From Novosphingobium sp. (GTDB taxonomy: Bacteria; Pseudomonadota; Alphaproteobacteria; Sphingomonadales; Sphingomonadaceae): DNA of 12,078 nt. Under the pieces are notes generated by a model, which was not told where the DNA came from, did no database searches, and saw only the letters and a program-made list of their open reading frames with translations. A program made the position numbers and the translations under genes. Location of the stretch: the NCBI GenBank assembly GCA_020853995.1, contig JADYXV010000169.1, forward strand, positions 1 to 12,078. The letters run 5' to 3'. This document shows positions 8,002-12,078 of this stretch, piece after piece; the stretch's first letter is position 1, and the number at the start of each line of letters is the position of its first letter.

Positions 8002-9072
8002 TCAAACGTCGTCGTCCGCGTCCGGGCCCGCCATCAGTCCTTCGGCAACCTGATCGGTGCGGCCGCGAATCGCAGCTTCGATGCGGTTGCAGATCTCCAT
8101 GTTTTCACGCAGGAAGTTCTTGGAATTCTCACGGCCCTGCCCGATGCGGATAGAGTCGTAACTGAACCAGGCCCCTGACTTTTCAACCACACCGGCCTTC
8201 ACGCCCAGATCGAGAATTTCACCGATCTTGGAAATGCCTTCGCCATACATGATGTCGAATTCGACTTGCTTGAACGGTGGAGCGACCTTGTTCTTTACGA
8301 CCTTCACGCGCGTTGCGTTGCCGACGATTTCGTCGCGGTCCTTGATCTGGCCCGTGCGGCGGATGTCGAGACGGACCGAAGCGTAAAACTTCAAGGCATT
8401 GCCGCCGGTCGTTGTTTCAGGATTGCCGTACATCACGCCGATTTTCATGCGCAGCTGGTTGATGAAGATCACCATGCAGCGCGAACGGCTGATCGATCCG
8501 GTCAACTTGCGCAGGGATTGGCTCATCAAGCGGGCTTGAAGGCCAACGTGGCTGTCACCCATCTCACCCTCGATTTCGGCACGAGGAACGAGCGCGGCAA
8601 CCGAATCGACCACAAGCACATCAATCGCATTCGAACGCACCAGCGTGTCGACGATTTCCAGTGCCTGCTCACCTGTATCAGGCTGCGAGACGATCAGTTC
8701 ATCAATGTTCACGCCCAGCTTGCGCGCATAGACCGGGTCAAGCGCGTGCTCGGCATCGATGAACGCAGCGGTGCCGCCGCCCTTCTGGGCTTCGGCAATC
8801 ACATGCAATGCAAGCGTGGTTTTGCCCGAGCTTTCCGGACCGTAAATTTCAATCACACGGCCGCGCGGCAATCCGCCGACGCCAAGCGCGATATCAAGCC
8901 CAAGCGAGCCGGTGGAAATCGCCTCCACTTGCATGGTTTCTTTCGAGCCAAGCTTCATTGCCGAACCCTTGCCGAACGCACGGTCAATTTGCGCAAGGGC
9001 TGCGTCGAGCGCCTTCTGACGATCCATGTCCTTGATCTTACCTTCCTCGATGAGCTTGAGCTGTGCCGCCAT
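8002..9072 (-). CDS. recA: Recombinase RecA
   Basis: This cytoplasmic ATPase forms filaments on single-stranded DNA, catalyses homologous strand exchange and activates LexA self-cleavage. It has 356 residues (E. coli 353). Visible elements are Walker A GPESSGKTT (78-86), the catalytic glutamate region AEHALD with E108, Walker B VLVVDSVAAL (152-161), DNA-binding loop L1 around EGEMGDSHVGLQARL (168-182), and loop L2 following INQLRMKIG, including YGNPETTTGGNALKFYAS (215-232). The C-terminus is acidic (DADDDV), as expected for a regulatory tail. An AAGGGA Shine-Dalgarno precedes the ATG by about 9 nt. The gene has its own SOS-controlled promoter and a strong terminator, so it is probably monocistronic. 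Confidence 0.99.
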   Translation of the reverse strand: MAAQLKLIEEGKIKDMDRQKALDAALAQIDRAFGKGSAMKLGSKETMQVEAISTGSLGLDIALGVGGLPRGRVIEIYGPESSGKTTLALHVIAEAQKGGGTAAFIDAEHALDPVYARKLGVNIDELIVSQPDTGEQALEIVDTLVRSNAIDVLVVDSVAALVPRAEIEGEMGDSHVGLQARLMSQSLRKLTGSISRSRCMVIFINQLRMKIGVMYGNPETTTGGNALKFYASVRLDIRRTGQIKDRDEIVGNATRVKVVKNKVAPPFKQVEFDIMYGEGISKIGEILDLGVKAGVVEKSGAWFSYDSIRIGQGRENSKNFLRENMEICNRIEAAIRGRTDQVAEGLMAGPDADDDV

Positions 9073-9122
9073 GGCTACGTATCCCTTGCTAGAGTTGGCT
9101 CACATGAACCGTCAACAAGGGC

Positions 9123-9151
9123 TTTGTACCCTTTCCGTTCTATTAGAACAA
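9123..9151 (-). promoter_or_regulatory. Candidate recA promoter
   Basis: On the minus strand, TTGTTC (plus 9146-9151) and TACAAA (plus 9123-9128) are separated by exactly 17 bp. The match to a sigma-70 promoter is partial (3/6 and 4/6), but the -35 element overlaps the downstream SOS half-site, which is a sensible arrangement for LexA repression. This is an inference; the start site is not mapped. Confidence 0.5.
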
Positions 9152-9160
9152 GAGGGGAAC
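9146..9160 (-). promoter_or_regulatory. LexA-binding SOS box of recA
   Basis: The minus strand reads GTTCCCCTCTTGTTC, a perfect match to the direct-repeat GTTC-N7-GTTC consensus known for alphaproteobacterial LexA, unlike the palindromic CTG-N10-CAG box of enterics. It lies 74-88 bp upstream of the recA start. A further inverted half-site (GAAC on the minus strand, plus 9137-9140) sits 5 bp beyond the second repeat. Confidence 0.93.
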
Positions 9161-9352
9161 AATATTTTTGTGCCGATGCGGACTCAAGAGCAGCCAAATA
9201 CCTAAGCTGCAAGCGAAATTCCGCCAAAGCTGTTGACGAATACCCGTCATAAATCGTCTGGCCGTGACCACCGTTCATGCGCCAATCGCTTCGGATTTGG
9301 TGTAATAACCGCCTGCACCAAGCCTGTCCGGCAATAGCCCGCATCTGAGTCG

Positions 9353-9383
9353 GCCCTGCTTCCCGAGTCTCGGGCGGCAGGGC
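9353..9383 (-). terminator. Two-tier 3' hairpin of gdhA, possible terminator
   Basis: GCCCTGC (9353-9359) pairs with GCAGGGC (9377-9383). Inside it, CCCGA (9362-9366) pairs with TCGGG (9370-9374) around a 3-nt loop; a 2x2 internal loop separates the two stems. It begins 11 nt past the gdhA stop, where a terminator is expected. No T-run follows on the minus strand, so it may instead protect the mRNA 3' end or act with Rho. Confidence 0.55.
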
Positions 9384-9394
9384 AAACCATTGGG

Positions 9395-10750
9395 TCAAAC
9401 TACGCCAAACGCCAGCATGGCATCGGCAACCTTCTTGAAGCCTGCGATATTCGCACCCTTCACATAATCCACATACCCGCCGCCTTGATCGCCATAGGCA
9501 AGGCAGGACTTGTGGATCCCGAGCATGATGTCCTTCAGCATCTGCTGCAATTCGTCTTCTTTCCACGAACGGCGTTCAGAGTTCTGGCTCATCTCAAGGC
9601 CGGACACCGCCACCCCGCCAGCATTGGACGCTTTGCCCGGCGCGTAGAGGATCTTCGCGGCCTTGAACACGTGAACGCCGTCAAGATCGGTCGGCATATT
9701 GGCACCTTCCGACACCGCCTTGCAGCCGTTGGCGATCAGCATGCGGGCATCATCGCCGAGCAATTCGTTCTGCGTAGCGCACGGCAGCGCAACGTCGCAC
9801 GGCACGCCCCACGGCGTCTTTCCGGCATGGAAGGTGGCCCCGGGATAGGCCTCGACATATTCCTCAATTCGCCCGCGACGATGCGTCTTGTGGCTTTTCA
9901 CCCAATCAATCTTTTCCTGATTGATGCCGTCGGGATCGTGAATGTAGCCTCCGGAATCCGACATTGTCAGGACTTTGCCGCCAAGCTGGACGATCTTTTC
10001 CGCAGCATGGGTCGCCACGTTGCCTGATCCTGAAATGACTGCCGTTTTGCCTTGCAGGTCTTCGCTCCTGGTCGCCAGCATGTTGGCGAGGAAATAGACC
10101 GCGCCATACCCCGTAGCTTCGGTCCGGATGAGCGATCCGCCCCATTCAAGCCCCTTGCCTGTCAGTACGCCGGTGAAGTTGTTGGTGATGCGCTTGTACT
10201 GGCCGAACATGAAGCCAATTTCGCGCGCGCCCACGCCAATGTCACCTGCCGGAACATCGACATCCGCGCCAATGTGCCGATAGAGCTCGGTCATGAACGA
10301 TTGGCAGAAGCGCATGATTTCGCGCACGCTTTTGCCCTTGGGATTGAAGTTCGAACCACCTTTGCCCCCGCCCATCGGCAGGCCGGTCAGCGCATTCTTG
10401 AAGGTCTGCTCAAAAGCCAGAAACTTCAGCACAGATTCGGTGACTGAAGGGTGGAAGCGGATGCCGCCTTTGTATGGCCCGATCGCGTTGTTATTCTGCA
10501 CCCGCCACCCACGCTGGACGCGGACATTGCCGTTATCGTCTTCCCAACAGACGCGAAACGACACGACGCGGTCAGGCTCTGCGATGCGGCGCAGGATTTG
10601 CTGGGCGTGATACTCTTCCTTGTCCTGCATGAACTCGAAGATATCTTCGGCGACCTCTTGCACGGCCTGGACAAATTCAGGCTGATGCGCGTTGCGCTTT
10701 TTCACACCCTCCATGAACGTCGGTAAATCAACATGATCGGTTACGGCCAC
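9395..10750 (-). CDS. gdhA: NADP-specific glutamate dehydrogenase (GDH-I, hexameric)
   Basis: This enzyme reductively aminates 2-oxoglutarate with ammonia to glutamate, a cytoplasmic entry point for nitrogen. It has 451 residues, matching the small hexameric class (E. coli 447). Active-site residues are K94 in GPYKGG, K118 in FKNAL, K130 in PMGGGKGG and the catalytic D170 in PAGDIGVGAREIGFM. The nucleotide domain has SGSGNVA (240-246) and, after strand 2, SDSGG (264-268), where an aspartate/serine pattern instead of a lone acidic residue fits NADP(H) use. The start is GTG at 10750 with a strong AGGGGAG Shine-Dalgarno 6 nt upstream. A 152-bp gap separates it from the upstream SRPBCC gene, so a separate promoter is likely although I see no clear one. 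It uses the product of icd. Confidence 0.97.
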   Translation of the reverse strand: MAVTDHVDLPTFMEGVKKRNAHQPEFVQAVQEVAEDIFEFMQDKEEYHAQQILRRIAEPDRVVSFRVCWEDDNGNVRVQRGWRVQNNNAIGPYKGGIRFHPSVTESVLKFLAFEQTFKNALTGLPMGGGKGGSNFNPKGKSVREIMRFCQSFMTELYRHIGADVDVPAGDIGVGAREIGFMFGQYKRITNNFTGVLTGKGLEWGGSLIRTEATGYGAVYFLANMLATRSEDLQGKTAVISGSGNVATHAAEKIVQLGGKVLTMSDSGGYIHDPDGINQEKIDWVKSHKTHRRGRIEEYVEAYPGATFHAGKTPWGVPCDVALPCATQNELLGDDARMLIANGCKAVSEGANMPTDLDGVHVFKAAKILYAPGKASNAGGVAVSGLEMSQNSERRSWKEDELQQMLKDIMLGIHKSCLAYGDQGGGYVDYVKGANIAGFKKVADAMLAFGVV

Positions 10751-10756
10751 AATTCT

Positions 10757-10763
10757 CTCCCCT
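10757..10763 (-). promoter_or_regulatory. Shine-Dalgarno supporting the GTG start of gdhA
   Basis: AGGGGAG on the minus strand, 6 nt before the GTG at 10750. It justifies the non-ATG start; the next in-frame Met is codon 13, without such a site and inside the conserved N-terminal helix. Confidence 0.75.
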
Positions 10764-10865
10764 GATTGGAACCTAAACTAGGCTCACCGTGGTGGCAGAT
10801 GCGGCCCGTAACGCTGCGACTTCTGCCGTAGGCCGAGTCGCGCTTTTGTCGGGGATAGATTAGCG

Positions 10866-10893
10866 GCTTTTGGCGCTAGCAAAAGCGCCGAAA
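10866..10893 (-). terminator. Possible terminator with two competing hairpins
   Basis: About 9 nt past the SRPBCC gene stop, two mutually exclusive stems overlap. GGCGCT/AGCGCC is at 10872-10877 and 10884-10889, extendable outward by T-A pairs to 10868 and 10893. GCTTTTG/CAAAAGC is at 10866-10872 and 10880-10886. The position fits a 3' end, but there is no downstream T-run on the minus strand, so termination strength is doubtful. Confidence 0.4.
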
Positions 10894-10902
10894 CGCATGG
10901 AC

Positions 10903-11637
10903 TTATCGGGGAGGCGCGTCCTCTTTCTTCTTAAACATTTTATCCAGCGCCGCTTTTACAGATTCACCCGCCGCCGCCTCGTCCAAAGTGGGGTCAGGTG
11001 CAGGCACCGAGTTTTCGCCAGACGGAATTTCCGCTTCGACAATACCTTCAGAAGCGGCTTCAGGAGCGGGTGCTTGCAACGGCCCGACCAGTTTCACCAG
11101 ACTGGCCAGTTGCTCGGCCAGGACCTTATCCACCGCGACCGAAATAGTGTCGGACTTATATCGCATGTAGCCGCCGACAACGTACTCCCACAGAATGCGG
11201 GTACCCTTCCCGTTTGGCATATCAACCGGCTTGAATGTGACCGTTATGGTGCCAGTAACAGCCTCTGACTGCAGAGGCCCCAACCCACCCGTCATACGCA
11301 ACGCGCGATAAGGCTCGGCATAAAGCACACGCATGTGCATGACCGATCCCGGCCGTGGACTGACCGGCGCATCCTTGGGCACGGGCAGCTTTTCGCAGAA
11401 GCAACCGTTCGCCGACGGATCAAGGGTAAGGTTTACGGCTTCACCAGAGAACGTATGCGCATTGCTCCACCACTTTGCCGGGGAAACAAACGTGTTCCAA
11501 GCCACCGCTGGCGCGGCTGCAACCTCACCGATAACGCGAATGACAAAACCGGCCTCGTTCTTTTGAACGACCTCAGCAGACGCAGGAACGGCGAGACCCG
11601 AAAGCCCCGCCGCCAAAAATACCAGACACTTGCGCAT
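10903..11637 (-). CDS. Probable exported SRPBCC (START/AHSA1-like) domain protein
   Basis: This is a 244-residue protein of unknown function. Residues 1-21 look like a Sec signal peptide: positive start MRK, hydrophobic core CLVFLAAGLSGLAV, and PASA before EVV as a signal peptidase I site. Residues about 30-185 resemble the SRPBCC helix-grip fold: IRVIGEVAAAPAVAWNTFVSPAKWW (33-57), then HTFSGEAVNLTLDPSANGCFCE (61-82), MHMRVLYAEPYRALRMTGGLGPLQ (100-123), a strand with VTGTITVTF, and a long C-terminal helix (about 163-184). Such folds bind hydrophobic ligands in a cavity; no catalytic motif is evident. A Cys-x-Cys (C79, C81) might matter in an oxidising periplasm. The tail (about 187-244) is Ala/Pro/Glu-rich, low complexity, then basic (MFKKK). 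A GGAAGGGG Shine-Dalgarno precedes the ATG. It starts 48 bp after adk and may be co-transcribed with it. Confidence 0.75.
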   Translation of the reverse strand: MRKCLVFLAAGLSGLAVPASAEVVQKNEAGFVIRVIGEVAAAPAVAWNTFVSPAKWWSNAHTFSGEAVNLTLDPSANGCFCEKLPVPKDAPVSPRPGSVMHMRVLYAEPYRALRMTGGLGPLQSEAVTGTITVTFKPVDMPNGKGTRILWEYVVGGYMRYKSDTISVAVDKVLAEQLASLVKLVGPLQAPAPEAASEGIVEAEIPSGENSVPAPDPTLDEAAAGESVKAALDKMFKKKEDAPPR

Positions 11638-11685
11638 GGAACGGCCCCTTCCGTCCGCGCCGGGACGGGCGAACCGGGACCAAGA

Positions 11686-12078
11686 TTAGCGCCCGTTAAG
11701 GATCGCCTCAATAGCCGCAGTCACTTCGTCCATATCGGCCATGCCATCAACGCGGGCCACAATGCCATTGCCTTCGTAGATCGGGAGGATCGGCGCTGTC
11801 TTGGCGCGATATTCCGCCATGCGCGTCCGTACGGTTTCTTCGTTATCATCCGGACGGCGCTTGAATTCACGGGAACCGCACTTGTCGCACGTGCCCTCAA
11901 CTACAGGCTTTTCGAACGTGTCGTGATAGCCCTTACCGCACGACGCGCAGGTGTAACGGCCGGTGATACGCTCAACCAAAGCGTCCTCGTTCACGTCGAG
12001 TTCCACGACATGATCAAGCTTGCGTCCGCGGCTTTCCAGAATTGCCTCAAGCGATTTTGCCTGCGGAGCGGTGCGCGG
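11686..12078 (-). CDS. adk: Adenylate kinase, C-terminal fragment (zinc-LID type)
   Basis: The C-terminal 130 residues are visible; the P-loop and N-terminal half lie beyond the right edge. The enzyme interconverts ATP + AMP and 2 ADP in the cytoplasm. The fragment opens with PRTAPQA, the end of the family's FPRT-x-x-QA signature, then VVELDVNEDALVERITGRY, where the arginine of ITGR contacts phosphates. The LID domain is a four-cysteine zinc type, C-x2-C-x16-C-x2-C (CASC ... CDKC), as in Gram-positive and many alphaproteobacterial enzymes, not the Cys-free LID of E. coli. After the LID, RPDDNEETVRTRMAEYRAKTAP carries the conserved R-x-DD and R-x-R-x-x-x-Y patterns. The C-terminus AIEAILNGR is normal. 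The SRPBCC gene follows after 48 bp. Confidence 0.97.
   Translation of the reverse strand, partial: PRTAPQAKSLEAILESRGRKLDHVVELDVNEDALVERITGRYTCASCGKGYHDTFEKPVVEGTCDKCGSREFKRRPDDNEETVRTRMAEYRAKTAPILPIYEGNGIVARVDGMADMDEVTAAIEAILNGR

Larger units (their letters stand above)
9073..9394. other. Intergenic gap between recA and gdhA
   Basis: This 322-bp gap holds the recA leader, promoter and SOS box (9073-9160) and the gdhA 3' hairpin (9353-9383). Between them, 9161-9352 shows no credible gene, tRNA or recognisable site. A 35-codon ATG reading frame on the minus strand (9143-9250) lacks a ribosome-binding site and runs through the SOS box, so I do not call it. Confidence 0.6.

Noticed and set aside
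9070..9113. Alternative recA promoter with TTGACG and CTAGCA at 17-bp spacing
   Set aside because: The -10 match is poor and the -35 is not placed over the SOS box; TTGTTC/TACAAA at 9123-9151 fits better.
9143..9250. A 35-codon ATG frame on the minus strand upstream of recA (hydrophobic middle, LGIWLLL)
   Set aside because: No Shine-Dalgarno, it reads through the SOS box, and such a short frame is expected by chance.
8266..9252. A 328-codon open frame on the plus strand, antisense to recA and its upstream region
   Set aside because: Mostly the complement of recA; the translation shows no family motif, and it would run across the recA promoter and SOS box.

Overview
The window looks like a chromosomal housekeeping segment from an alphaproteobacterium, most likely Sphingomonadales (the order is an inference). 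The support is the recA–alaS–icd neighbourhood, a perfect GTTC-N7-GTTC SOS box in front of recA, a eukaryote-like (type II) NADP isocitrate dehydrogenase, a zinc-LID adenylate kinase, and fairly GC-rich coding DNA. I see no insertion sequence, phage gene, CRISPR array, tRNA or rRNA.

Layout, left to right. Positions 1-133 (minus) hold the N-terminus of an enoyl-CoA hydratase/crotonase-family protein, diverging from icd (329-1552, plus), which ends in a strong intrinsic terminator. A Kef-type monovalent cation:proton antiporter with a cytoplasmic TrkA-N domain follows (1657-3444, plus) and converges on alaS (3500-6145, minus). From alaS to the right edge every gene is on the minus strand. In transcription order from the right they are: adk (C-terminal 130 residues, 11686-12078), a probable exported SRPBCC-fold protein (10903-11637), gdhA with a GTG start (9395-10750), SOS-regulated recA (8002-9072) with a long-stemmed terminator, a glutathione S-transferase-like protein (7067-7693), a class I SAM methyltransferase (6188-7018) and alaS.

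Functionally this is mostly core metabolism and information processing: 2-oxoglutarate and NADPH production (icd), ammonia assimilation from 2-oxoglutarate (gdhA), adenylate balance (adk), tRNA charging (alaS) and DNA repair (recA). The less characterised genes are the exported SRPBCC protein, the GST/methyltransferase pair and the antiporter. The two gaps over 300 bp (7694-8001 and 9073-9394) carry the recA terminator and a cluster of dyads, and the recA control region plus a gdhA 3' hairpin.

I found no convincing previously undescribed system. The best leads are small: the extra half-site beside the recA SOS box, a dyad-rich leader upstream of the GST gene, and the SRPBCC protein encoded between adk and gdhA.
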